From Schlesneria paludicola DSM 18645 (lineage in GTDB: Bacteria; Planctomycetota; Planctomycetia; Planctomycetales; Planctomycetaceae): DNA of 64,000 nt. The DNA lies in the NCBI RefSeq assembly GCF_000255655.1, contig NZ_JH636435.1, positions 2,760,043 through 2,824,042 on the forward strand, written 5' to 3'. Below, piece by piece: positions 8,675 through 19,200 of this stretch. Position 1 is the first letter of the stretch; each line of letters begins with the position of its first letter. Made by a program: the position numbers and the translations under genes. A model generated the notes under the pieces. It did no database searches and was not told where the DNA came from. It saw only the letters and a program-made list of their open reading frames with translations.

Positions 8675-10915
8675 ATGTGCGAACAGGCGGACACCATGGA
8701 AGCGACGATTCGATCGCGTGCGCAGGAACTGCTCTCTCATGAGCTTGAATCCGTGCGCTATGCGACCGACATTCGCTTTCTTTCCGTGCTGATCATTCAA
8801 TGGTGTGTCGAGATCGCAATCAGCCTATGGCTTGCCCCACATGCCGCGAACAGTTCGGCCAGCGCCGTGCATGCTGGCGTCTGGCAGGCGATCGTCTGGG
8901 GTGGTGCAATCATCAGTGTGCCGTGCCTGCTTGCGGCACGCTCTCCCGGACGCCTGTCGACTCGCATCGCGATCGCCGCTGGCCAGGCCCTGTCATCCAG
9001 CCTTCTGATCCAGCTCATGGACGGCCGACTGGAAATGCATTTTCACCTGTTTGCGTCACTGGCGCTCCTGGCGTTCTACCGTGACATCAAGGTGCTCGTC
9101 CTGTTCTCGGTGCTGGTCGCCAGCGATCACTTGATTCGTGGGTTCTGGTGGCCCCAGTCGGTCTATGGAGTGGCAGCGAATGATCCGTGGCGATTCGCCG
9201 AACACATGGCATGGGTGATTGTGGAAGCCGGATTCCTGTTCGTCTTCTGTCGGCAGAGCATCGCCGAAATGACGCAGGCGACAGAACGACAAGCCCGGTT
9301 CGAATTTGTGAACAACCGCTTCGAATCCCGTGTCGTTCAGCGCACCGAATCGCTGCGCCGCAGTGAAGAACGTTTCGAGCTGGCATTGCTAGGCACACGC
9401 GTCGGTATCTGCGATTGGGACCTGAAATCCGATCAGGTCTACTGGTCGGAACGAATCAATGAGATCCTCGGGCTGCAGCCCGGCGAACTGCAGCAGACAA
9501 TCCTGGCGTTAGCCAGCCGCCTGCATCGCGATGATTTTCGGCGCGTCGTCAATGGTGTGCGCCATGCCATACAAAACCGCTTGCCGTTTCAAGAGGAATT
9601 TCGACTGCGTTGTGAAAACAAAGGCTATTGCTGGGTCGAAGCCAGCGGCGCCTGCATCGTCGACGATGAGGGTCAGCCCTATCGATTCACGGGCGGCTTG
9701 ACCGATATCAGCCATCGCAAACAAGTCGAGTCTGAGCTTGCCGAACGTGATGCACAATTGCGGCAAGCGCATAAGCTTGAGGCCATCGGATCGCTGGCAG
9801 GGGGGATCGCCCACGAATTCAACAATCTACTGCAGGCAATCCGTGGCTATACGCGTTACGCGATGAAAGGGCTGGCCCCCGAAGAAACACGCCACCAGGA
9901 TCTGCAGCAGGTTCTGGACGCCGCCGAGCGAGCGACCGTGCTGACGCGACAACTGCTGGGATTCAGCCGTTACCAATCGATTGACCGCCGCGAACTGAAT
10001 CCCCTGAGTGTGCTTGAAGGCGTGACCAATATGCTGCGTCCCTTGATTGGGGCACCGATCAAGATCATCACCAATACCTCCGGAAACCTGGGCACGATCT
10101 TCGCCGATCCGGGATTGATGCAACAGATGCTACTCAATCTGTGTCTCAATGCGCGCGACGCCATGCCCGATGGCGGGCATATTATGCTGACTCTGAAACG
10201 CCGGTACTTTGGCGAGAAGGTCTACAAACTGCATTCGCTCCCCAAACCGGGTCCGTATCTGCTCATGTCGGTCACCGACAATGGCACGGGAATGACACAG
10301 GACGTTCAGCAGCGGATTTTCGAACCGTTCTTCACCACGAAAGACGTGGGTGTCGGCACCGGGCTGGGATTATCGGTGGTCTATGGAATCGTTCAGCAAC
10401 ATGAGGGTGCGATCGAAGTTAAAAGTCAGCTCGGTTTCGGCACGACGTTTAACATCCTACTGCCGATCAACCAGAGCTCGATCCCTGACCTGATCCCGCG
10501 GGAACAGCCGGGATCGCCAGGGGGCACTGAGACGATCCTGATTGCTGAAGACGATGCGTCCGTCCGCGAACTGGGTACGCGCATTCTGACCGGTGCGGGA
10601 TACCGCGTTCTGTCCGCGAACAATGGCGTCGAAGCGCTCAGCCTTCATCAACGCCACCAGAACGAGATCTCACTGGTCCTTCTGGATGCCATCCTTCCAC
10701 GTCTGTCTGGCCATCGCGTGCTCGAGGAACTCCGCACGAGATCGTCGTCGCTGCCAGTCGTGCTTTGTACAGGATATGACCCCGACTCGGCCTCTCTCGG
10801 TTTCACGAAAGAGGAAGGAGTCCGTCTCGTACAAAAACCGTTCGAAGCGGACACACTGCTGCGCACAATTCGCGAATCATTGGATTTGCAACATTTGAAA
10901 TTGGAAATGGTATGA
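8675..10915 (+). CDS. Membrane hybrid sensor histidine kinase with PAS and receiver domains
   Basis: About 746 residues. Residues 30-195 form a multi-pass membrane sensor with the motif RLEMHFHLFASLALLAFYRD and a later SDHLIRGFWWPQSVYG, a region often seen in planctomycete kinases and chemoreceptors. A short coiled stretch follows, then a PAS fold (about 230-350, ending GGLTDISHRKQ). The dimerisation/phosphoacceptor helix reads LAGGIAHEFNNLLQAI with His380, and the ATPase carries NLCLNARDAMP, TDNGTGM and GTGLGLSVVYGI. The C-terminal receiver domain has an EDD pocket and a LVLLDAILPR phospho-acceptor Asp. The start at 8675 skips 24 codons of open frame with no features. The stop overlaps the next gene's ATG (ATGA), so the kinase and the HD-GYP regulator are translationally coupled and probably form one phosphorelay. 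The ligand is unknown. Confidence 0.92.
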   Translation: MCEQADTMEATIRSRAQELLSHELESVRYATDIRFLSVLIIQWCVEIAISLWLAPHAANSSASAVHAGVWQAIVWGGAIISVPCLLAARSPGRLSTRIAIAAGQALSSSLLIQLMDGRLEMHFHLFASLALLAFYRDIKVLVLFSVLVASDHLIRGFWWPQSVYGVAANDPWRFAEHMAWVIVEAGFLFVFCRQSIAEMTQATERQARFEFVNNRFESRVVQRTESLRRSEERFELALLGTRVGICDWDLKSDQVYWSERINEILGLQPGELQQTILALASRLHRDDFRRVVNGVRHAIQNRLPFQEEFRLRCENKGYCWVEASGACIVDDEGQPYRFTGGLTDISHRKQVESELAERDAQLRQAHKLEAIGSLAGGIAHEFNNLLQAIRGYTRYAMKGLAPEETRHQDLQQVLDAAERATVLTRQLLGFSRYQSIDRRELNPLSVLEGVTNMLRPLIGAPIKIITNTSGNLGTIFADPGLMQQMLLNLCLNARDAMPDGGHIMLTLKRRYFGEKVYKLHSLPKPGPYLLMSVTDNGTGMTQDVQQRIFEPFFTTKDVGVGTGLGLSVVYGIVQQHEGAIEVKSQLGFGTTFNILLPINQSSIPDLIPREQPGSPGGTETILIAEDDASVRELGTRILTGAGYRVLSANNGVEALSLHQRHQNEISLVLLDAILPRLSGHRVLEELRTRSSSLPVVLCTGYDPDSASLGFTKEEGVRLVQKPFEADTLLRTIRESLDLQHLKLEMV

Positions 10916-12009
10916 GCATCAAGATTCCGCTCGACGCACCACGCCTGCTTGTCGTGGAAGATGATTCGCTGATCGGCGGACTGATCGTGCGCTGGTTGTC
11001 TGACGAAGGCTATTCATGCACCCGCGCCGCCAGTGCCGACGAAGCCATGGCCTATCTGCGCAAGCATGAAGTGGCTCTCGTCACATTGGATATCCGCATG
11101 CCAGGCGTGTCGGGGCTGCAATGCTTGAAGAAGATCAAACAAGAATTCCCGGATGTCGCCGTCCTGATGGTGACAGGGGAAGGGGACACGTCCATCGCGA
11201 TTGACGCCCTGACGTCCGGTGCACATGGCTTCCTGCAAAAACCGACAGAGCAGGCAGAGCTTGTCATTCAGGTCAAACGAGCACTCGATCACAGGAGAAT
11301 GACGCTCGAGAACCGGCAATACAATTTGCGCCTGGCCGAGAAAGTGCGTGAACAAACCGCAGTGATCATGGCGGCACACAAAGAAACAGTGGGCCGCCTG
11401 ATTCGCGCATCCCTGTTTCGTGATGAAGAAACGGGCTCGCACATCCGCCGGACGGGCGAATACAGCGAACTGCTGGCCATGCGTGCCGGGTGGAGCAGTG
11501 ACGATGCCGCCTTGATCCATCTGGCGGCACCGCTACATGACATCGGAAAGATCGGAATCCCCGATGCCATCCTGCGAAAACCGGGACGCCTGACGGCCGA
11601 AGAAATGGCGACGATGCGCACGCATACCACGATCGGTGCCAAGATGCTGGCCGGTTCGACGCTACCGATGCTTCAGATGGCCGAAGAGATTGCCCTGAAC
11701 CACCACGAACATTGGAACGGGAAGGGCTATCCGAATCGTCGTGCGGGTTTCGAAATTCCGGAATCGGCGCGAATCGTGGCGATCGTCGATGTGTTTGACG
11801 CCTTGTCGCACGACCGAGTCTATCGGGCGGCCATGTCGGAAGACCATGTGCTCGAGATTCTGCGTGAAGGTCGCGGCCAGCACTTCGATCCGGTCCTGCT
11901 GGATCTGTTCTTCGAGATTCTACCCGAGATTCGCAACGTGGTTGACAGCGTTCCCGACGACGAATTCGATGGCTCTGACATCGGACCATTGCCCGTGAAC
12001 GCGCCCTGA
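10912..12009 (+). CDS. Response regulator with HD-GYP output domain
   Basis: A 365-residue cytoplasmic protein. Residues 10-125 are a receiver (acidic VVEDD pocket, phospho-acceptor Asp60 in VTLDIRMPG, Lys110 in FLQKP). A helical linker follows, then an HD-GYP phosphohydrolase domain with the HD pair at 209-210 (APLHDIGKIGIPD) and HHEHWNGKGYPN at 264-275. HD-GYP domains hydrolyse cyclic di-GMP or related dinucleotides, so this is the likely output of the upstream hybrid kinase, with which it overlaps by 4 bp. All metal-binding motif residues I can check are present, suggesting an active enzyme. The actual nucleotide and cellular response cannot be read from sequence. Confidence 0.94.
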   Translation: MSIKIPLDAPRLLVVEDDSLIGGLIVRWLSDEGYSCTRAASADEAMAYLRKHEVALVTLDIRMPGVSGLQCLKKIKQEFPDVAVLMVTGEGDTSIAIDALTSGAHGFLQKPTEQAELVIQVKRALDHRRMTLENRQYNLRLAEKVREQTAVIMAAHKETVGRLIRASLFRDEETGSHIRRTGEYSELLAMRAGWSSDDAALIHLAAPLHDIGKIGIPDAILRKPGRLTAEEMATMRTHTTIGAKMLAGSTLPMLQMAEEIALNHHEHWNGKGYPNRRAGFEIPESARIVAIVDVFDALSHDRVYRAAMSEDHVLEILREGRGQHFDPVLLDLFFEILPEIRNVVDSVPDDEFDGSDIGPLPVNAP

Positions 12010-12117
12010 CTCGAAGTCTGCGTTGCGAGACGAATCCACTGCTTCTCGACGACATTCGACGCACCATGTCGGGCGTCCACGCATCGCAGCAAAACGATTC
12101 TGATAGCTGAAAAAAAA

Positions 12118-12147
12118 GGAAGAGGTCGCTGTTCGGCGACCCCTTCC
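12118..12147 (-). terminator. Intrinsic terminator, minus strand
   Basis: Stem GGAAGAGGTCGC / GCGACCCCTTCC (one mismatch, 6-nt loop). On the minus strand it is followed directly by eight Ts (12117-12110). It lies about 210 nt beyond the stop of the minus-strand LuxR-type regulator and opposes the plus-strand HD-GYP gene. Confidence 0.8.
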
Positions 12148-12356
12148 TCGCCATCCCTAGCAATTCTGATGAGCCCTCATGGCTCACGGAGGCGGATGCT
12201 ATTGGAAACGTTTGCGCGACGAAAGGCTCCCAACTGCGTCTTCAAAAAAGATTAGCGAGAAATTGAAATCATCGACCTCGTTCCAGATTTCCAGAGCCCA
12301 GCGCGTTGACAGAATCTGACTTACCGTTCTCGTGCGACGGGTTAGGCATGACGTCA

Positions 12357-12992
12357 TCAAACGCGTTCTGAATCCTGCCGATCACGATCATATTCGATCA
12401 CGAGTGCAACCAGTTCGGGAAAGGTCGCAACTTCCAATTTATGCATCAGCTTCGCTCGGCGAAGCTCCACGGTTCGACGACTGAGGTCCAGCGCTTCGGC
12501 AATCATCATCAGCTTCTGACCTTTCACGAGCCGCTCGAGGACTTGAGTCTCGCCGGTCGTCAGCCTGGAAAAGAGGGCTCTGAGTGTCGCCCTCTTTTCG
12601 GCCGCTTCGCGTAACCGCGCCGTCTGTTCGGTTGCCGTCCTTACGGCCGCCTGGATCTCTTGCGGACCGGCGTTTTCACGCAGCAGAAATGTCACGGTTC
12701 CATGCCGGGCCGCCTCGACAATGGCACTGATATTTGAGTTCTCAAGCACCGCGATCGCGGCCAGCGGAACCTGCTTTCGATGAAGCTCTTCAAGAATTCG
12801 AAGCCCCTCGAGCTGTTCCGTTCCTAGCCTGACAATGACGCTGGCAAAATTGCTGGCGTGAAGCTGGGGAATCAGCTCTTCGCAGGTCTCCACGAACTCT
12901 GTCGTGAAGCCGTCCAATGAAAGCTGTTTGACCAGATAATCGACGAATTGATCATGATTGTCGTGCAGCAGAACGATTGAAGATGTTTGCAT
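12357..12992 (-). CDS. LuxR-type regulator with degenerate (pseudo-)receiver domain
   Basis: A 211-residue protein with the same layout as the FixJ-like regulator encoded about 500 bp away: receiver-like fold (1-120), linker, and a LuxR-type helix-turn-helix (LTTGETQVLERLVKGQKLMMIA, helix 150-200). In the receiver the phospho-acceptor position, Asp55 in the neighbour, is Arg55 (SVIVRLG). The conserved Lys105 is Arg105, and the acidic pair is only partly kept (His10-Asp11-Asn12). It therefore should not be phosphorylated in the usual way. Such receivers may act through dimerisation or ligand binding. No dedicated kinase overlaps it. A minus-strand intrinsic terminator lies 210 nt downstream. 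DNA targets are unknown. Confidence 0.85.
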   Translation of the reverse strand: MQTSSIVLLHDNHDQFVDYLVKQLSLDGFTTEFVETCEELIPQLHASNFASVIVRLGTEQLEGLRILEELHRKQVPLAAIAVLENSNISAIVEAARHGTVTFLLRENAGPQEIQAAVRTATEQTARLREAAEKRATLRALFSRLTTGETQVLERLVKGQKLMMIAEALDLSRRTVELRRAKLMHKLEVATFPELVALVIEYDRDRQDSERV

Positions 12993-13505
12993 CGCTATGA
13001 CCTCCAGTCAGAAGCATGTCGCATCGGCGCCCGACACAACTTGTCGATGCGGATTTGACGAAGGACATGTTTCGAACTGGCGTTTCAAGGGGTGGGTAAA
13101 CTCGAAAGGGGTGGCACTCAATTTTACGATCGAAATGACCGTTGACACACGGTGAAACTCATCGCGAATGGCGTGGTTATCCACGTGCATCGCCACGAAT
13201 TCGTATTTCCACAGGACGGAATTTTTTCCTGAACGGATCAATGCTTGCACGCTGGCGCCACAAGGCGCTGCCTGGCAGCTTGTTGCAATAACGGAGACTG
13301 ACTCCGCTCAGCTCCCAAATCGCCAAGACATCGTAAACTCCAAGGTGCCTGCGCCCCGGGATCAACAGGCAGTCAATGCAATGTCATTTCGAGGACACAG
13401 GGGACAGGGGGAAAGAGCGTGCGGAATCTCTGGGGATTCCGACGATTCGCTCGCTCAGTCCCGGCCACCAGGCCCGCGTACTTCGTCATGACAAAGCGCT
13501 CGTGC
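12993..13505. other. Intergenic region between two regulators
   Basis: About 510 bp. At 13327-13351 is a 25-nt stretch that matches 50455-50479 at 23 positions (core CCAAGGTGCCTG), the right end of a REPIN-like element. A small stem CGGAATC/GGATTCCG at 13422-13441 follows the FixJ-like gene on the minus strand and could terminate it. Open frames here show no protein features. Confidence 0.45.
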
Positions 13506-14135
13506 TTACGTGTGGCTCTCGCCTTTCCAGAGTCCGGCACTAATCGCCAGACGAACCAGATCCGCCACGTTATCGATCCCAAGTTTGAGCATGATTCGCG
13601 CACGGCGGTCTTCCACCGCTCGACGGCTGATATTCAAGACGGCGGCGATCTTCTTGTTCGTGTCACCACATAGCACGCGCTGCAGCACCTCATGCTCACC
13701 CGTACTAAGCCGCTCGAATCGATCCGTCAGATCTTGCGATTCGGCATGACGGGCCCGATTCGCCGCATCTTTCGAGATGGCACGCTGAATCGCCTCGTAA
13801 AGCTCGGCCTCGGAGAAGGTCTTTTGCAGAAAGTCGATGGCCCCTTGCCGCATCGCACGCAGAACGACCGGAACTTCGGCATGCCCCGTCATGACGATAA
13901 CGGCCGGACAAATCGGAAGCTGCGACAGCATCTCTTGCAGCGCCAGCCCTCCGGTGCCTGGCATGCGAACATCCAGAATCAAACAGCCAGGAGTCTGTGA
14001 ATTGAACTCACGTAGATACGCCTCGGCCGAAGGATAAGTCTTCGTCTTCAGGCCCATGGACTGGACCAACACCGAGATCGAGTCAAGATAGGCAGAATCG
14101 TCATCGACGATAAACACGATTGGTTCAGAATTCAT
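13506..14135 (-). CDS. FixJ/NarL-type response regulator
   Basis: A 209-residue two-domain regulator. Receiver 1-120 has the acidic pocket Asp11-Asp12-Asp13, phospho-acceptor Asp55 (CLILDVRMPG), Thr/Gly of VMTGH and Lys105 (FLQKTFS). The C-terminal LuxR helix-turn-helix reads LSTGEHEVLQRVLCGDTNKK followed by IAAVLNISRRAVEDRRARIM. It overlaps the upstream PAS kinase by 4 bp (ATGA), so the pair is a FixLJ/TodST-like two-component system in one operon. It should bind DNA as a phosphorylation-induced dimer; its regulon is unknown. Confidence 0.93.
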   Translation of the reverse strand: MNSEPIVFIVDDDSAYLDSISVLVQSMGLKTKTYPSAEAYLREFNSQTPGCLILDVRMPGTGGLALQEMLSQLPICPAVIVMTGHAEVPVVLRAMRQGAIDFLQKTFSEAELYEAIQRAISKDAANRARHAESQDLTDRFERLSTGEHEVLQRVLCGDTNKKIAAVLNISRRAVEDRRARIMLKLGIDNVADLVRLAISAGLWKGESHT

Positions 14136-15814
14136 AGAACTGGTTCCCGATTCTCTGTGGCCCGACTGTCGATCGGAAGTCGAATTGCGAAAGTGGTGCC
14201 GCTCTCGGAACTCGAAAGCAGCAGCATCTGACCTTGATGTGTTTCAATAATGGATCGGCTGATCGACAAGCCCAATCCCATCCCCTCGGCCTTGGTTGTA
14301 AAAAAAGGACTGAATAGTTGTGCTTGAAGTTCGACGGGAATGCCGTGGCCGTGGTCAGAGATCGAGATCTGAATCACGTCGCCCTGGCGCATCGTACGGA
14401 TTTCTAATTGACTGCGATCGCTCGGCAGTTCCAGCATCGCCTCCATTCCATTGCGAATCAGGTTCACAATCACCTGCTCGATCTGAACTTTGTCCGCAAC
14501 GACCGTCGGCAACCCGTGTTCAAGCTCGAGGCGGATGCGGGGACGCGTGAACGTTTCGGCTTTCGAAATCAGCAGGATCGGCAAGGCAATCACATTCTCG
14601 ATCAATCGGTTGAGATCCACGTCGGTTCGAATCGACCGATCTTTCTTGACGAACGTTCCAAGTCGATTCACAATCTCGGACGCTCGTTCCGCCTGAGCGA
14701 CGGTTTTTTCCATCCACTCCAAAAGTTTGCCGTACCCTTCGCCGTCATACGATTTGGCAATCCGAACGCTCGCGCGGGCGTAGTTTGCCGCTGCAGCCAG
14801 TGGCTGATTGATCTCGTGGGCAAGTCCCGAGAACATTTCTCCGACGGTGCTCAGTCGACCTGCATGCGCCAATTCCGCCAAATGCCTTCGCGACTTGTCC
14901 TCGGCCTTCTTACGTTCCGTGATATCGACAATTGACCCCAGGACAAGCAACTCTTCACTGGTATGGATGGGGTTCAGGCCGATCTCAACGGGAAACTCGG
15001 TTCCGTCCTTACGACAACCAAACAGATCGCGTCCCGCTCCCATCGCCCTGACGGTGGGATGCGCGAAGAATTTCTCGCGCTGCGAAGGGTGTTTCGAACG
15101 AAACGTCTGGGGAACCAGGATTTCAACCGGCTGTCCGATCAGTTCGTCAGCGGTATAGCCAAACAGTTTTTGAGTCTGGGGGTTCGCCAAGACGATCAAT
15201 CCGCGTCGATCAACCAGAATCATGGCGTTGATCGCCAACTCAACCATCAGTCGCGTCTTTTCTTCGGCGCGTTTGCGTTCGCTGATGTCGCGGGTGACCT
15301 TCGCAAATCCTTTCAATCGCCCGGCAGAGTTCCATAGCGGCGTAATTACGATGGAAGCCCAGTACACTTCGCCACTCTTGCGAACGCGCAGAGATTCTTC
15401 CGAAAAGTGGCCGTGTTCGCTGGCGAGTGTCAGTCCTTCTTCGGGCTTCCCCTGTGCGAGATCCTCCGCCCGATAGAAGCATGAAAAGTGACGCCCGAGA
15501 ATCTCAGACGCTTCATATCCTTTAATCCGCCGGGCTCCTTCATTCCAACTGACAATGCGCCCCTCGGGATCAAGCATGAAGATGGCGTACTCTTTGACAC
15601 TTTCGACCAGCAGCCGAAAACAGGCTTCGTTCGCTTCCACACTACTTGACGAGTTCTGTCCCTGTTCCGCAGTGCTCTGCGAAATGATCTCACGAAGGCT
15701 AGAATTTTCCGCTTCCAAATTTTGGACATATTGCTCCAAACTTCGACCCGCGACCGGAACACCGTCATGATTGACGGCCGTGGCCCGGTCGGTCCCAGTA
15801 TCAGGTTTCTGCAT
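14132..15814 (-). CDS. Cytoplasmic PAS-PAS sensor histidine kinase (FixL-like architecture)
   Basis: A 560-residue protein without signal peptide or membrane helices. A short coiled coil (25-60, YVQNLEAENSSLREII) precedes PAS 1 (about 65-185, including PEGRIVSWNEGARRIKGYEA and DISERKRAEE) and PAS 2 (about 190-305, ending IVDITERKKAEDKS). The H box reads MFSGLAHEINQPLAAAANYA with His333. The ATPase has NLIRNGMEAM, SDHGHGIP and GMGLGLSISRSI. Both the PAS arrangement and the AHEINQPLAA box are FixL-like, but no haem-ligating His is obvious, so the stimulus is open. It overlaps the downstream FixJ-like regulator by 4 bp. The intergenic region upstream is AT-rich and probably carries the promoter. 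Confidence 0.92.
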   Translation of the reverse strand: MQKPDTGTDRATAVNHDGVPVAGRSLEQYVQNLEAENSSLREIISQSTAEQGQNSSSSVEANEACFRLLVESVKEYAIFMLDPEGRIVSWNEGARRIKGYEASEILGRHFSCFYRAEDLAQGKPEEGLTLASEHGHFSEESLRVRKSGEVYWASIVITPLWNSAGRLKGFAKVTRDISERKRAEEKTRLMVELAINAMILVDRRGLIVLANPQTQKLFGYTADELIGQPVEILVPQTFRSKHPSQREKFFAHPTVRAMGAGRDLFGCRKDGTEFPVEIGLNPIHTSEELLVLGSIVDITERKKAEDKSRRHLAELAHAGRLSTVGEMFSGLAHEINQPLAAAANYARASVRIAKSYDGEGYGKLLEWMEKTVAQAERASEIVNRLGTFVKKDRSIRTDVDLNRLIENVIALPILLISKAETFTRPRIRLELEHGLPTVVADKVQIEQVIVNLIRNGMEAMLELPSDRSQLEIRTMRQGDVIQISISDHGHGIPVELQAQLFSPFFTTKAEGMGLGLSISRSIIETHQGQMLLLSSSESGTTFAIRLPIDSRATENREPVL

Positions 15815-16277
15815 TCGAAGTCGGATTCTGAAAGTGTGGAATAGAACTTGAACATGACCGTATGCGCGACGGGTTCGGTCGATTGTTAATCGATCACCAT
15901 TCGTTCAACCTGCGACAAAAGATTTCGATTGAAATCCTGTACCACAGTGAGAAATGACAGTAAGGAAAGAAAACGGAGCGATTACGTCAGAACTTGTAGC
16001 CTAAAGGTGCCTGTTTCGCCCCGTCCAATGATAAGATACCCATCAGTGGCCATCGGTCGTTTCAGGTCATTTAAATGTATGATCAATGACCATTAGAAAC
16101 TGGCCAGTACTGACGGGACGGAAAGAAAGGGCAGGCCGATCGCTGACCCGAAAATCAACGGCCGAGCATTCAGAACAAACGTTCAGATACAAACTAACGA
16201 TATGTCAGAAATTCTGTCAAACCTACTGGCCTCCAATCCTTCCTGACGATAACGTCAGCTTCGCTGGACCTCCCGTT
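15815..16277. other. Divergent intergenic region
   Basis: About 460 bp between the PAS kinase and the PSD1 gene starts. It is locally AT-rich. GGTCAT ... ATGACC around 16055-16090 forms a loose palindrome that also includes CATTTAAATG. A short AAAGGTGCCTG at about 16004 resembles the end of the repeat elements. The PSD1 frame is open into this region, but no signal peptide precedes residue 65. Confidence 0.4.
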
Positions 16278-19200
16278 ATGCAATTACGACTGGCGCTAAT
16301 CGTTCTCGGACTACTCGGCTCGAGCCAACTTGGCTGGGCCGACGAATCGGCCGACTACGTGAATCGCATCAAACCCGTACTGCAGTCGCGCTGCTATGCC
16401 TGCCATGGCGTTTTGAAACAAGAAGGCGGCCTGCGTCTCGATAGCGGCGTGTTCGCGGTGAAGGGGGGCGATTCCGGCGCGGTAGTCAAACCCGGTGATG
16501 CCGATGGCAGCGTCCTGATCCAACGCATCGCGTCCAAGGACGACGCGACTCGAATGCCACCCGAGGGCGAACCGCTCAAGCCCGATGAGATCCTCGCAAT
16601 TCAGGCCTGGATTGTTCAAGGGGCCGTGGCCCCCACCGACGAAGCGCCGGAACGCGATCCGCGCGAGCATTGGGCGTTTCAGCCCCCCGTCCGACCTGTC
16701 GTTCCCACCACCACGAATCCTGCCTGGTCAAGAAATCCCATCGACGCCTTCATTGGCGACAAGCATCGGCGAGAGCACTTGACGCCACAGCCGCACGCCG
16801 CCCGAGACATCTGGCTACGACGGGTCACGCTCGATTTGACGGGTCTACCTCCGACGGCCGAAGAACAACAAGCCTTTATGAACGACGAGTCTGAACAGGC
16901 CGTCGAAACTGTCGTGAACCGCTTACTGGACAGCCCGCAATACGGCGAACGCTGGGGGCGACATTGGATGGATATCTGGCGTTACAGTGATTGGTGGGGA
17001 CTGGGTGAAGATGCCCGTAACTCGCAGAAACATATCTGGCACTGGCGCGACTGGATCATCGAATCGCTGAATGCGGACAAGGGCTATGACCAGATGCTGC
17101 GGGAAATGCTGGCGGCCGATGAACTCTATCCCGATGATCCAGACCGTTTGCGCGCGGGTGGGTTTCTGGGTCGACAATACTTCAAGTTCAACCGAACCAG
17201 TTGGATGGATGAAACGATCGAGCATACCGCCAAGGCGATGCTGGGTCTGACGTTCAACTGTGCGAAATGCCACGATCATAAATATGACCCGTTTTCTCAG
17301 GCAGACTATTATCGGTTCCGCGCGATCTTCGAACCATACCAGGTGCGACTGGATGCCACGAATGGTGTGATTGATTTCGAAAAGGACGGAATTCCGCGGC
17401 CATTCGACTGCAATCTCGACACCAAGACGTACCTGCATCTCCGCGGTGACGATCGCAATCCGGACACCAGCCGCGTCATGGAACCCGCGTTCCCTGCATT
17501 CCTCACAACGGCCGCCAGCGCTCCCGCCATCGAACCGATCACACTCCCCGCGGTTGCCGTTCAGCCCGGCCTGCGGGCGTTCGTGGTCGAGGCGTACCTG
17601 CAACAGGCCGAACGGAAAATCGCCGACATGCGCCACGAACTTAGCGCGGCGCGGGTCCGATTGTCCGAGTCTGAACATCGCGAAGAATCGTCGTCAGCCC
17701 TGCAGCCGCAAAATACCGGCGCGGTCCTGGTCCATGACGATTTTTCCGCGGTCGTCGCGGATCGCTGGGAACAGCGCGACGGTACCTGGAACTACGATGG
17801 TCAAAAACTGATACAAAGCAAAGAAGGTCCAGTGCGAGCGGAATTGCGGCTAAAGCAACTTCCGCCTGACGACTTCGAGGTGAAGCTCAAGTTCACCCCA
17901 ACCGGCGGTCAGACCTGGAAGTCGGTCGGAATCACGTTCGACGGCACCGATTCGAATGAACTGCTGGCCTACCTAAGCGCTCATTCCGGCGGATCGAAAG
18001 CCCAATTCGCCTACAAGAAAGGGGCCTACGTTTACCCCGGCGAAGCGGCCAAACCATTACCGATCGAGTTGAACCGACCGTATGAATTGACGCTGCGCGT
18101 GCGGGACACGCTCATCAACCTTCTGGTCGATGGAGAGCTGGCCGTCAGCTTTCGCTCGCCTGTCCCAAGGCAACGCGGGGCACTTCAGATCATCACCTAC
18201 GATGCCAAGGCCGAAATCCAATCATTTCAGTTGAAGGCGCTGTCCAGCGCGACGCAACTGATCGAAGCCACATCCGGTAAAGTTCCCGCGGACGCGATTC
18301 TTCCGATCGATCAAGCGCGATTGGCCCTCAGCGTCGCACAGAAGTCACTGGCGTGGGCCGAAACACAGCCTGCACTAATTCGGGCACGGGCCGCCGCAGA
18401 CCAGGCCCGCTATGCGCAACCACCCGCTGACAACGCACTCGAACTGGCACGCGGCGCGGCGCGTGAAGAACGCTTGGCCGCCCTCGCAAAAACCGACGAA
18501 GAGCTCGTTCGCGCCGAACTCGAACTGCGACGCGCTCCGGCCGACAAGAAATCCGAACCAGAGAAAAAGCTGGCCACGGCTCGCACGGCACACGAAATGG
18601 CGCTGAAGACACTCGATGAGCCCGGCGAATCCTTCACGTCACTTCGGGGTGCCTCCAAAGTTCTGGAGTCGAACCTGGAAACCGAGGATTCGCGTCTGAA
18701 ACCATTCCCGGCAACAAGCTCGGGACGGCGGACCGCGCTGGCAAAATGGATTACCGATCCCCGTCATCCACTGACCGCCCGTGTCGCCGTCAATCACATC
18801 TGGGCGCGTCACTTCGGCCGGCCACTGGTTCCCACGGTCTTTGACTTCGGTCGAAAAGGGGCGACGCCCACGCATCCCGAATTGCTGGATTGGCTGGCCA
18901 TCGAATTGATGCAAGGTGGACAAGACCGGACGAATAGCGCGGGTTGGTCCATGAAGCACATTCATCGCTTGATTGTGACGTCGGAAACGTATCGCTTAAG
19001 CTCCTCAAACGCCGATGCCGCGAGCGAGAATCGGCGTCGCGACCCCGACAACCAGTTCTATTGGCGGATGAATCCAATTCGAATGCAGTCGCAGGTGGTG
19101 CGCGACGCGCTGCTTCGTCTGGCGGACGAACTCGATCTCACAATGGGCGGCCCTTCAATTCCGATTCAAAACGAATCGTCGCGGCGGCGAAGTCTGTACT

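Noticed and set aside
13327..13441. Possible RNA gene or attachment site in the gap between the regulators
   Set aside because: The structure is explained by a repeat end and a small stem; no tRNA-like or integrase-related feature is present.
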